A stretch of 64,000 nt of DNA, taken from assembly GCF_003426735.1 (NCBI RefSeq), contig NZ_QVON01000002.1, positions 1 to 64,000 of the forward strand, written 5' to 3'. Shown here in pieces: positions 52,611 through 60,969 of this stretch. The stretch comes from Arenibacter sp. P308M17 (GTDB lineage Bacteria; Bacteroidota; Bacteroidia; Flavobacteriales; Flavobacteriaceae). Position 1 is the first letter of the stretch, and each line of letters starts with the position of its first letter. A program made the translations under genes and the position numbers. The notes below the pieces were generated by a model, which was not told where the DNA came from, searched no databases, and saw only the letters and a program-made list of their open reading frames with translations.

Positions 52611-53834
52611 TTATAGGGCAATCCTATATTCTTTCAATTGTACCTCCTTCCTTTCATTAACTTGATTTTGAGAATTTTCCCATTCAGTATACCAATTGTC
52701 AGACTTTGGCTTTAGAATATCTATCGTCTTGTTCAGATAGTTTTTGTAATACGACCAGACCAATAATTTAATGGCGTTGGATTCAATGGGTAAACGGACT
52801 TTAATGTCTTCATTATCCTTGGAAACCAGAATACTGTATTTGTTCAGCCTGTTTTGGTCGATGATTTTGTTGAAATTCAAAAAGCTTTGGGCCAAGTCTT
52901 GGTTAAAGCGTCTGGTATGGTCGTAAAAGCGGGAGAAGGATTTTTCCTTTCCCATGGGGAAGCGTAATAGCATATCCCTATCGGTCAAGGTCAAATTAAA
53001 ATCGGAATCCTTTGTATATGATATAAAATGGAGATCCCGCAAATAGCCCTCTATTTTTTTATTTCCCGTGAAGCTTAAAAAGAGTTTGTCCACTTTCGTT
53101 AGCCTTTGTATCTGGAAAAGTATATCGGTCGTCTGGGAATTTATCGCTCCCAATGCCATGTATACTACATTTTTTAATTGGAATTTTTTATGGAATGCCA
53201 AAGCTTCCTTAGGATCTTTAAAAAGAAAAAGGCCCTCTATTCTCTTTGGAATATTGGAGTACCAAAGGGAGTGTTTTATAGCTGACTCTTTATAAGGAAC
53301 TACTTCTTTGTCCGTATCTAGGAAATATCCGCAGACCTCGTTCTGCAGATTGAACAATGGAAATAGCGGACCACCTTCATGATTTTGGAAAACACGCCCC
53401 GAAAAGGGAATAGAGCTTTCCACACCATGATATAGGTCTTTGGTAGTATCTTGGAGTGGTGACCTGTAAGATAGAAAGTGATTATAATCCTTTGGTACTA
53501 TTTTTAGAGTGGATTCCGGGTTATTGGATATTAGAAGGGTTATGGTTTCCAATACTTTGTTATATAGGCTATCTACCTTATCCCATATCAGTTCCTTGCC
53601 GATTCCTTCAACTTTTGATACATGCTCAGTAATTAGGTCGGAGGCGGATAGTTTTTCCTGTGGCCGTTGCACCTTATAATAAAAATATCCTTTTTCGGTA
53701 TTTATGATCACATAGTGCTCACCACCGTTCTTATGTATAAGGTGGGTATTTTCGGATTGCACAACTCGGTACCCCAAATGTTCAAAGAGATTTGGAAGGT
53801 GTATTAGGTGGTCTTCTATAAGCCAGTTGTTCAT
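52611..53834 (-). CDS. Degenerate toprim-like protein, 407 aa
   Basis: The layout parallels the 518-aa protein downstream (N-terminal substrate-binding-like region, then toprim-like core). However, the acidic residues are replaced: the first site reads LFKDPKEALAFH and the DxD position reads FLSFTGNKKIEG. It is therefore probably a non-catalytic paralogue that binds DNA or partners with the active primase. It heads the minus-strand operon and is divergent from the M23 peptidase gene. Confidence 0.6.
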   Translation of the reverse strand: MNNWLIEDHLIHLPNLFEHLGYRVVQSENTHLIHKNGGEHYVIINTEKGYFYYKVQRPQEKLSASDLITEHVSKVEGIGKELIWDKVDSLYNKVLETITLLISNNPESTLKIVPKDYNHFLSYRSPLQDTTKDLYHGVESSIPFSGRVFQNHEGGPLFPLFNLQNEVCGYFLDTDKEVVPYKESAIKHSLWYSNIPKRIEGLFLFKDPKEALAFHKKFQLKNVVYMALGAINSQTTDILFQIQRLTKVDKLFLSFTGNKKIEGYLRDLHFISYTKDSDFNLTLTDRDMLLRFPMGKEKSFSRFYDHTRRFNQDLAQSFLNFNKIIDQNRLNKYSILVSKDNEDIKVRLPIESNAIKLLVWSYYKNYLNKTIDILKPKSDNWYTEWENSQNQVNERKEVQLKEYRIAL

Positions 53835-53934
53835 CTTATTCTAAAAATTTGTTTATTTGTATATAAATAGTAATTTTGTTTATAAATACAAATATATGAT
53901 TTTTTTTGAATCTACAATTTTTTGGAGGAAAAAA

Positions 53935-54735
53935 GTGGGTGTCACCAAACCAAAGTCAGCTAAAACCTTTGGAAAAAAAGAATTCGCCTATTTTCTTTTT
54001 TTAATCATTATGTGCCTGTCCTTTATAATATGGTACGGCTTTGGTATTTCAACTCAACGACTTGAGGATACCACGGTCACAATGGACCTTTATGAAGAAC
54101 GGCTTAAAATGAATTTAGAATCAACGTTAACGGATTCGCACCTTGTAGAAAGGGAACGTAATAAGTTGCTAATGGCAATTGAAGAACGAATAGTTGCATT
54201 TTTATACCAAATTCCTGATTTTTCCTATATCGGTTCTTTAGAGACATACCTAAAATACCGACCTCAGTTGCTAGAGCAATTTCCATCTGCAGTTCCGTTG
54301 GAGAAAGGCAACTATTCCGTTACAAGCAACTATGGCATTCGTGTTCATCCAATTTCAGATAAAGAGAAAAAACATTATGGAATCGATTTGGCCACCGCGC
54401 GTGGAAAATATGTTTATTCAGCGGCATCAGGTACTATCCTGAATATCTTATTTTCCAAAAAAGGCTATGGTACACATATTATCATTAAACATCGCTTTGG
54501 TTTTGAAACATTGTATGGACACCTGAACAAGGTGCTTGTCCGAAAGGGGCAAACAGTAAAACAGCACGAAATGATTGGCGCGGTGGGTAGAACAGGAAGT
54601 TCCACAGGATACCATCTACACTATGAGATACTGAAGAATGGGAACAAAATAGATCCAATACTTTCATTCAATCTAAAGAAGAATATTTATAGCCATTTAA
54701 TTAAATCAAACACCATCAAAGATGGAGTGGAGTAA
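53935..54735 (+). CDS. Membrane-anchored M23 peptidase (LytM), 266 aa
   Basis: Peptidoglycan hydrolase, likely the wall-opening enzyme of the mating apparatus. I chose the GTG at 53935 because GGAGG lies 7 bp before it, unusual for this phylum. In-frame ATGs at 53896 and 53857 would also work. One membrane helix (FAYFLFLIIMCLSFIIWYGF) precedes a coiled-coil-like linker. The LytM domain holds the zinc ligands in HYGIDLA and the GYHLHYE HxH motif, and starts VTSNYGIRVHPIS. All catalytic residues are present. Confidence 0.88.
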   Translation: MGVTKPKSAKTFGKKEFAYFLFLIIMCLSFIIWYGFGISTQRLEDTTVTMDLYEERLKMNLESTLTDSHLVERERNKLLMAIEERIVAFLYQIPDFSYIGSLETYLKYRPQLLEQFPSAVPLEKGNYSVTSNYGIRVHPISDKEKKHYGIDLATARGKYVYSAASGTILNILFSKKGYGTHIIIKHRFGFETLYGHLNKVLVRKGQTVKQHEMIGAVGRTGSSTGYHLHYEILKNGNKIDPILSFNLKKNIYSHLIKSNTIKDGVE

Positions 54736-55186
54736 AAGAAAGTGGTGGATTCAATATTCTAAAATTAAGTATAGTTATACACCTAAAAAAAAGTATTAAG
54801 GGGTCTACTCTTAAAATCTTATTTTTTGAATATAAAATAACAGATGTTAGAATCAGATATTACCTAGTGCCCAACTGGTTTTTTTGTAGATAGGGGAAAA
54901 ACGACTGGATAGCTTCTAAGCAATTTTGAAAGGAGTGGCAAAGGGATTGATGTATGCCAAAAGTGATTTTATATACCACTGTTTATAATTTAAATAGGAT
55001 ATCTATGTTGACTGTTGCCAGCATCAGGAGCTCGATCCAAAAATATAAAATAACTAATTTTGGTTAGGGCTTAACCTAATTATTAGATTTCATCTCTATA
55101 ATAAGTATTTTCATAAATATCTATAACATGAACACGAGAGCTTCTTAAAGCTATCGTGTTGGGAATCTAAATACCTTGAATAATCT
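54736..55186. other. Gap with a hairpin downstream of the LytTR gene
   Basis: It contains the hairpin AACACGA-(g)AGCTT-CTTA-AAGCT-(a)TCGTGTT at 55131-55160, which may end the minus-strand regulator transcript. There is no T-tract on that strand. No gene is evident. Confidence 0.45.
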
Positions 55187-55879
55187 TTAAACATTATAAA
55201 GTGCATCAGCCAATTCGGTTTTTTTGTTTCGGCTCAATGGTACCTGTGTTCCAGCTACTTGAACAATTTTACTGTTAAATTTTTCAATTTTTTCCAAATT
55301 CACGATATAGGATTTGTGTATCCTTAGGAATTTATCCCCTGGCAACTGTTTTTCAAAAGATTTCATAGTAGAAAGTATAACGATATTACCTTCATTGGTC
55401 ACCAATTTAACATAATCACCAAGAGCTTCGATCCATTTAATATCGTTTAGTACTACCTTGCGTTTTTTTAGGTTACTTTTCACGAAGATATATTCTTCTT
55501 CTTCATTTGACTTATGAATCTGCTCGTATTTGGCCACAGCTCTTTTTACAGAGGCATCAAAACGGGATAAAGATATAGGTTTGTATAGGTAATCCGTTAT
55601 GTCATAATCAAAAGCCTTAAGGGCATAATCAGGATTGCCTGTAATCAAAATTACCTGTGGAGGGTTGTCCAAGGATTCCAAAAGATCGAAACCACTGATG
55701 ATCGGCATTTCTACATCTAGGAAAATAAGGTCGATGTCATTATTTTTTATACCGCTTTTTGCTTCAATGGCATTGCTGAACTCGGCTACCATAGCCAGGT
55801 TTGGATGATTGTTCACTAATCTTGCTACGGCGATTCGCTGCATAGAGGAATCGTCTACAATTATACATCTTAATTTCAT
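55187..55879 (-). CDS. LytTR-family response regulator, 230 aa
   Basis: Residues 1-120 form a receiver domain with phosphoacceptor Asp55 (DLIFLDVEMPIISGF) and Lys in YLYKPIS. Residues 135-230 are a LytTR DNA-binding domain (IKWIEALGDYVKLVTNEG, FLRIHKSYIVNLEKIEKF). It is complete. No histidine kinase lies within the element, so its partner must be chromosomal or absent. It may couple ICE or cargo genes to host signals. Confidence 0.92.
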   Translation of the reverse strand: MKLRCIIVDDSSMQRIAVARLVNNHPNLAMVAEFSNAIEAKSGIKNNDIDLIFLDVEMPIISGFDLLESLDNPPQVILITGNPDYALKAFDYDITDYLYKPISLSRFDASVKRAVAKYEQIHKSNEEEEYIFVKSNLKKRKVVLNDIKWIEALGDYVKLVTNEGNIVILSTMKSFEKQLPGDKFLRIHKSYIVNLEKIEKFNSKIVQVAGTQVPLSRNKKTELADALYNV

Positions 55880-56595
55880 GATAGGTATATTCGGGGTTTA
55901 AATCACGGCCAATTTACTTAAATAGCCATTTCAGCCCGTCAAAATGATGTGAACGGCACCTAAAATGTTGCGTAGATGCAGGTAGTGATTGTTTAGGAGT
56001 TTGGTCGAGTCCATTTATGATTAATTAATGCCCTTCATAACCTAAATTTGTGACTGTTCTTCAATTGCAATCCATAACCTCTTATTGGAGAGGTGACTTG
56101 TTAAGAACATATTGATTTCTTTGAATATGCTTTTTCCCTGTTAACTATTTTTATTATTAGATTTTAAAAATCTTGAACATTTTTGCTATTCTATTTGAAA
56201 AATAGTAGAATGGAACTGCAATTTTCAAATACCGTAGATGTCAGAAATAACCTATTTTCACATTACAACTTTGAATTTGTCACCATCTTAATGGTAATAG
56301 TGGACGACCGGGGAAGGAAATTGAATAGACTGGTAATTGCCAGATAATTACGTTCGTTTTGTAACTATGATAAATCAAGTAGCAATTACACCGAACTAGG
56401 TATTTAAAGGTTGTTAAAAATGGATGACTAAAACACCGGATAAAGAATAAAAAGAACAAAGTTCTGTTAGACGCACCTCATTTATGAAGCTTTCTTGTTA
56501 CAGCGAGAATATGGACCTTTTGAACGTTTACCAGTTAGAATATATAATTAATTGATAATTCTTTCTCATATTTACAACTATTAAATTTCTCAAAA
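55880..56595. other. Gap between two response regulators
   Basis: Mostly AT-rich non-coding DNA, probably holding divergent promoters. A 45-codon frame at 56210-56347 (MELQFSNTVDVRNNLFSH, ending RLVIAR) could be a tiny gene, but nothing else supports it. Confidence 0.4.
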
Positions 56596-56988
56596 ATGGA
56601 ATTGAAAGTTTGCATTATAGATGACGACTTAGTGTCGCAATTCGCGTCAAGATATTGCATAGAACAATCAATTTCTAATTGCAGGACTATAGTTTGTGAT
56701 ACTGCGGAAGAAGTTTTGAACATGTTTGCCCCTCCTGTAATTGATAAAGAGGATGTGCCGGATTTAATATTTCTAGATTTGGTCATGAACGGCATGGACG
56801 GTTGGGAATTTCTTGATACAATAAAGATTGGCAGCAATGTTTTACAAAAAACGGACATCTATATTCTATCCGCCTTTTCAAATTCGAAAGACCGGACAAG
56901 GGCTAAGGAGCACCCCATGATAAAAGGGCATTTTGACAAACCACTTTCCAAAAGCATTATGGAAAAGATTCTTCATTCAAAAAAGTAA
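56596..56988 (+). CDS. Single-domain response regulator, 130 aa
   Basis: A stand-alone receiver domain with acidic pocket CIIDDDLV, phosphoacceptor Asp61 (LIFLDLVMNGMDGWEFL) and Lys in HFDKPLS. There is no output domain. It is probably a phosphate shuttle or protein-binding regulator, perhaps linked with the LytTR regulator 700 bp away. No kinase is nearby. Confidence 0.88.
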   Translation: MELKVCIIDDDLVSQFASRYCIEQSISNCRTIVCDTAEEVLNMFAPPVIDKEDVPDLIFLDLVMNGMDGWEFLDTIKIGSNVLQKTDIYILSAFSNSKDRTRAKEHPMIKGHFDKPLSKSIMEKILHSKK

Positions 56989-57269
56989 TAAACGAATCGT
57001 TTTTCAAAACTGTACATTTGAGAATTGCAAGATCGTTATGCTCTTACATAGCAGTGTTCTTTCAATTCATTTCATCCAAAGTTTATTGTAATTTCATAGG
57101 CTTCCCTGAAAATGCATAAAATGCAGATATGAATTCGTTGAAGTGCCATAATTCTTGATGAATATTTATTTTTCTTCATTAAACCGTATTTATTGACATC
57201 TTGTAGAAAAAGAAAGTTCAAGGTAAATTACTGCGATACCTTTGCATCCAAACCCCTAAACAATTTAGT

Positions 57270-57437
57270 ATGGAAACAATTTTACTTTTTAAAGAAATAT
57301 ATCTCAATGGATTTAAGCAGCTGGGAAGTTGGCTAGTAAAAAGCTATTTCAAAGCTTTTTCATGGTTCAGTTTTGCTATGTTCATAGTAGTCCTATATGC
57401 ATTTGGGTACAGATTAATTACTGGATTCTCTTTTTGA
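57270..57437 (+). CDS. Small membrane protein, 55 aa
   Basis: An open frame METILLFKEIYLNGFKQLGS followed by a hydrophobic segment (FSFAMFIVVLYAFGYRLITG). TACCTTTG at 57236-57243 fits the Bacteroidetes -7 promoter box, and a strong terminator lies at 57471-57502, so it is very likely a real single-gene transcript. It resembles short flavobacterial membrane proteins I associate with DUF6747, though I cannot verify this. Confidence 0.68.
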   Translation: METILLFKEIYLNGFKQLGSWLVKSYFKAFSWFSFAMFIVVLYAFGYRLITGFSF

Positions 57438-57470
57438 ATGATTTAATAGAATTAAGAATTACAAGATTTG

Positions 57471-57502
57471 ATCCTTCCGTCTCTTTTCGGAAGGATTTTT
57501 TT
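57471..57502 (+). terminator. Terminator of the 55-aa membrane protein gene
   Basis: A perfect 9-bp stem ATCCTTCCG / CGGAAGGAT with an 8-base loop followed by six T. Confidence 0.88.
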
Positions 57503-58269
57503 ATAAGTCGAATAATGGGGTCTTTTTTAATTAGGTGAAAAAATTATTTCTTCTTTTTCTAGTTTCCAAGATTAGTCGCTATACTGAGTATTTTAGGGGT
57601 GCAAAAAACCGTTTTTTTTTAGGGAACTATTTTTTCAATGTCAACAATCTGTAGTCGAAGTACCCCAATTACTACCTATTACTGCGGTCACTTTAAATAT
57701 CCTTCCAGAGATATTTATAACAATAATATATTAAGCTCCACTAAGAGATAATCTTAAAGTTCTTCAATTTGGTCATACCGTGCAATCATGGAGACGAATA
57801 TCGGCCTAAATAAAGATCCACCCTTGGGGACAGGTTTCTTCTAATATAATTTTCAGACCAATATTTACTTTTCCACCATTGCTTAAAACACGGTTACATT
57901 TAAGCTTAAGCCTTATGCTGGCTATAGAAACTTTTTGTACGCCAATCTGCAATTTTCCTATTTATTAGGTAATGGATTCAAATTATGGTGCTTTAGTAAA
58001 ACCGGTATTTTTCCTATAATTCCAGCTTTGGAGCCTGTGGCATCAGAAAAAAATAAAAAATAAATCCAAACATAAAGGAGTCGATTTTGAGCATCTATTT
58101 TACGACACTGACCTTCATCCAGCATAATTTGGCATCATCCAAACATTTTCTGAACATAATAATCCCGACGATAAACTGAGGGTAGAACCAATTAACCATA
58201 AAAATGAGAGATAAAAGTGTAGTGCTAGGTATTTTGGAAGAGAATTTATGATTACGAAAGCAAAAACCT
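57503..58269. other. Non-coding right end of the ICE
   Basis: About 770 bp with stops in all frames and no recognisable gene, RNA or repeat before the right arm site. It may contain decayed genes, but no protein match is apparent. Confidence 0.45.
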
Positions 58270-58294
58270 AAATGTTGTACCTATGTTGTACCTA
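58270..58294. repeat. Right arm site: 25-bp repeat identical to 3247-3271
   Basis: Two tandem ATGTTGTACCT units, in the same orientation as the left copy and 47 bp from the right core repeat. It is the likely integrase arm-binding site of attR. Confidence 0.7.
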
Positions 58295-58326
58295 ACAAAA
58301 AATCCAGGAGCTTAAACTCCTGGATT
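58295..58326 (-). terminator. ICE-borne terminator for the reconstituted tRNA-Met
   Basis: A perfect 10-bp stem AATCCAGGAG / CTCCTGGATT (loop CTTAAA) followed on the minus strand by a T-run. It lies 13 bp after the tRNA 3' end and replaces the native terminator left behind at 3059-3087. Confidence 0.88.
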
Positions 58327-58338
58327 ACTTGATTTTAC

Positions 58339-58415
58339 TGGTAGCGAGAGGGGGGCACGATCCCCCGACCTCCGGGTTATGAATCCGACGCTCTAACCAA
58401 CTGAGCTACCTCGCC
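58339..58415 (-). tRNA. tRNA-Met (anticodon CAT)
   Basis: On the minus strand the sequence begins GGCGAGGTAGCTCAGTTGG, with a D-arm, anticodon loop TTCATAA, variable loop AGGTC, T-stem GGGGG/CCCCC and an acceptor strand TCTCGCT followed by ACCA. Two G-U pairs occur in the acceptor stem. The 3' half and the encoded CCA come from the ICE. A CAT anticodon can also belong to lysidine-modified tRNA-Ile, but the overall sequence fits elongator Met. Confidence 0.92.
58341..58383. repeat. attR: 43-bp direct repeat within tRNA-Met
   Basis: Identical to 3102-3144. It spans the tRNA from the anticodon loop to its 3' end, the usual crossover region of tRNA-targeting integrases. Confidence 0.93.
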
Positions 58416-58551
58416 ATGCCCTTTTTAGCGGCTGCAAATATAAAGTTTATTTTCTGTCCTATCCAAATTAGAGAGGTAAAAAATATTATCCCTGTTTTAT
58501 TTTTTAATCCTTTATAAATATATATATTGTCCGCCATAAACACTATTCAGA

Positions 58552-58935
58552 ATGAGCGATAAAATTAAATATGAAGTTGAATTTGTAATTCAATCCTCTC
58601 CACAACTATTATATCAATATATATCTACCCCATCAGGACTGTCCGAATGGTTCGCGGATAACGTAAATTCCAGAGGTGAAATGTTCAATTTTATTTGGGA
58701 TGGCTCCGAAGAGCAGGCCAAATTGCTAAAGCGTAAGAGCGATGAGTTTGTAAAATTTACCTGGATGGCGGAAGAAGATGATAGTTTTTTTGAAATGCGT
58801 ATCATCGTGGATGAAATAACCAAGGATGTGTCCCTGTTTATAACGGATTTTGCCTACGAGGATGAAGTGGACGAGTCTAAAATGCTATGGGAGAACCAAG
58901 TATCCAGTTTAAAACAGGTATTGGGTTCCGCCTAA
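58552..58935 (+). CDS. START-like/AHSA1-type SRPBCC protein, 127 aa
   Basis: The protein has the helix-grip sequence pattern of small START-like domains: YEVEFVIQSSPQLLYQYIST at the N-terminus, LSEWFADNVNS, and a long C-terminal helix WENQVSSLKQVLG. This is a conserved flavobacterial chromosomal protein of unknown ligand. It lies just outside the ICE and 54 bp before the aminotransferase gene, so co-transcription is likely. Confidence 0.85.
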   Translation: MSDKIKYEVEFVIQSSPQLLYQYISTPSGLSEWFADNVNSRGEMFNFIWDGSEEQAKLLKRKSDEFVKFTWMAEEDDSFFEMRIIVDEITKDVSLFITDFAYEDEVDESKMLWENQVSSLKQVLGSA

Positions 58936-58989
58936 CCCGTTAATGGAATATAATGTATCTTTGGCCTTGATTTTTTCAAGGCTTTTTTT

Positions 58990-59835
58990 ATGGTAAATTA
59001 TAACGGAAACCTACTTTCCAAAAACTCATCTTACCTGAATCACGAAAATAGGGGACTGCGCTATGGCGATGCCCTGTTCGAGTCCATTAGGGTAGTCAAC
59101 GGAAAAATATTCTTTTGGGAAGACCATTATCTTAGGCTTATGGCCTCTATGAGGATTTTGAGAATGGAAATCCCGATGGCCTTTACCATGGAGTTTCTGG
59201 AGGAACAGTTATTGGCCTGTTTGGAGGCCAACGGCCTATTGGAAGGTCCTGCACGGATACGGTTTACCGTATTTAGAAATAATGGCGGATTATACCTGCC
59301 ACAAACCAATGATGTATCTTACATCATTGAAGCCAAGCTGTTGGATTCCCCCTTCTTTACCCTTAACAATGCGGCCTATGAGGTAGAACTTTTTAAGGAT
59401 TTTTACGTTAATCCGGATATGCTTTCTACCTTAAAGACGAATAATAAGGTGATCAACGTGGTGGGCAGTATTTTTGCTTCCGAAAACGGTTATCAAAATT
59501 GTCTGTTGCTGAACACTGAAAAAAGGGTGGTGGAGGCCCTAAATGGCAACCTTTTTTTGGTAAAGGACGGATATATTAAAACTCCGTCCCTAAAGGACGG
59601 TTGCTTGAACGGTATTGTTCGAAAGAAGCTGATCGCTATATTGGGTTCTTTGGAGAAGTACCGTTTTGAAGAAGCCCCTATTTCTCCCTTTGAGCTGCAG
59701 AAAGCGGATGAACTGTTCATAACCAATGCGATCTCAGGGATCCAACCCATTACAAAATATAGGAAAAAGGAGTACAATACTTCTGTAGCGGCCGATTTAT
59801 TGGGCAAGCTTAATGCTGCTGCACGGCTGCACTGA
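58990..59835 (+). CDS. Class IV aminotransferase, PLP-dependent, 281 aa
   Basis: Fold type IV PLP enzyme (branched-chain aminotransferase / aminodeoxychorismate lyase group). Visible marks are the N-terminal RGLRYGDALFESIRVVNGKI, the Lys-containing YVNPDMLSTLKTNNKVINV (catalytic Lys in LKTNNK) and LFITNAISGIQPI. Length is typical. The exact substrate (branched-chain amino acid, D-amino acid or aminodeoxychorismate) cannot be decided from sequence alone. Confidence 0.9.
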   Translation: MVNYNGNLLSKNSSYLNHENRGLRYGDALFESIRVVNGKIFFWEDHYLRLMASMRILRMEIPMAFTMEFLEEQLLACLEANGLLEGPARIRFTVFRNNGGLYLPQTNDVSYIIEAKLLDSPFFTLNNAAYEVELFKDFYVNPDMLSTLKTNNKVINVVGSIFASENGYQNCLLLNTEKRVVEALNGNLFLVKDGYIKTPSLKDGCLNGIVRKKLIAILGSLEKYRFEEAPISPFELQKADELFITNAISGIQPITKYRKKEYNTSVAADLLGKLNAAARLH

Positions 59836-59843
59836 ATATCCGG

Positions 59844-60404
59844 TTAATTTAGGTTGGGGTTTTCCGGGGCATTGGACCATATGAGGTAATTCCCGCCCAG
59901 TTCCATCATTTTTTCTTTCCAAAAAGCGTTGGCAGATTTTTGGATAATGGCACTTTCGTACACATTTTTTACCACGACCCATGATTTTGAACTTAATTCC
60001 TTATCCAATTGTAGGGAGGACCAACCGGAATAGCCCAAAAAGAAACGGATGTCGTTTTCAGAAATGACTTTATTATTGATCAGGTCCACAATAGATCCAA
60101 AATCTCCGCCCCAATAGATTCCGTCCGAAATTTCAATGCTATTCTCTATTAGGTCCGGAACCTTGTGGATAAAATAAAGGTTGTCCTGTTCTACCGGACC
60201 CCCGTTGTACACCTGAAAGGGGATGTCTATTTCGGTAACCAGATCATTGATACTATAGTCCAACGGCTTGTTCAGAATAAAGCCAACGGACCCCTCATGG
60301 TTGTGTTCCGCTAACAGGACTATAGACCTGTTAAAGGAAACATCACCAGTAAGAGTGGGTTCGGCAATAAGGAGCTTGCCTTTTTTTGGCTTTTCAGCGA
60401 CCAT
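59844..60404 (-). CDS. YqgE/AlgH family protein (UPF0301), 186 aa
   Basis: The start at 60404 (MVAEKPKKGKLLIAEPTL) matches the family. An in-frame ATG at 60437 adds 11 unlikely residues. Family motifs are GKLLIAEP, FNRSIVLLAEHN-EGSVGFILNKPL, YNGGPVEQDNL and FFLGYSGWSSLQL. The function is unknown, though AlgH has been linked to regulation in other bacteria. It converges with the aminotransferase gene, 8 bp apart. Confidence 0.92.
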   Translation of the reverse strand: MVAEKPKKGKLLIAEPTLTGDVSFNRSIVLLAEHNHEGSVGFILNKPLDYSINDLVTEIDIPFQVYNGGPVEQDNLYFIHKVPDLIENSIEISDGIYWGGDFGSIVDLINNKVISENDIRFFLGYSGWSSLQLDKELSSKSWVVVKNVYESAIIQKSANAFWKEKMMELGGNYLIWSNAPENPNLN

Positions 60405-60463
60405 ATTATTTGTTCTAGTTTCCCTAAAATAAAACAATTCCGTTAATCTAAAAAGCCTTTTCT

Positions 60464-60497
60464 ACAAAAAAAGCACTTCCTGATAGAGAAGTGCTTT
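60464..60497 (-). terminator. Terminator of the HU gene
   Basis: A stem AAGCACTTC / GAAGTGCTT (60471-60496) with an 8-base loop, with a T-run on the minus strand (plus-strand A 60465-60472). It lies just downstream of the HU stop. Confidence 0.85.
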
Positions 60498-60518
60498 CCA
60501 TGTATAATAAAATTATGA

Positions 60519-60791
60519 TTAGTTTACTGCACCGCTCAAATCGGCACCTGCCTTAAACTTCACTACATTTTTTGCTGCAATTTGGATAGTCTTTCCAGTT
60601 GATGGATTTCTACCTTCTCTTGCATTTCTTTTAGATACAGACCATGATCCGAAACCTACTAGAGATACTCTACCACCTTTTTTTAGAGAACCTTCAACGT
60701 TTCCTAAGAAAGATTCCAATGCCTTTTTAGCTGCTGCTTTAGTAATGCCAGCATCAGCTGCCATTGCATCGATTAATTCTGTTTTGTTCAT
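60519..60791 (-). CDS. HU family DNA-binding protein, 90 aa
   Basis: Histone-like DNA-bending protein. The start MNKTELIDAMAADAGITKAA and the DNA-binding arm GRNPSTGKTIQIAAKNVVKF are canonical, and the length is standard. It is a single gene with its own terminator and an AT-rich upstream region. HU-type proteins often assist integrase complexes, so proximity to attR is convenient but probably coincidental. Confidence 0.96.
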   Translation of the reverse strand: MNKTELIDAMAADAGITKAAAKKALESFLGNVEGSLKKGGRVSLVGFGSWSVSKRNAREGRNPSTGKTIQIAAKNVVKFKAGADLSGAVN

Positions 60792-60969
60792 AATTTCGAT
60801 AAATTAAGTGTTATTAATTATAATTAAATACTTCAACAAATTTATACGGATTTGCCATTAACGCAAGTAAAATAGGGGGAAATCCGCATTTTTGTTGATA
60901 ACTTGAAACGTTTGTTGATAAAGTAGGGTTTTTTTTACGTTTTCCCATACCCCCAATGAATATAGGGGT

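Larger units (their letters stand above)
3102..58340. mobile_element. Integrative and conjugative element in tRNA-Met, about 55.2 kb
   Basis: The element is bounded by a perfect 43-bp direct repeat (3102-3144 and 58341-58383) that equals the 3' half of a tRNA-Met gene. It encodes an integrase and excisionase-like protein at the left end, a Bacteroidetes-type tra operon, relaxosome protein and relaxase, a coupling protein and primase-like proteins. All essential conjugation parts appear intact, so it could be mobile. Two cargo blocks (5.2-12.6 kb and 31.2-46.9 kb) hold defence-type genes. The intact tRNA lies at the right junction and the displaced native 3' half at the left. Boundaries are seen in the sequence; mobility is inferred. 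Confidence 0.93.
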
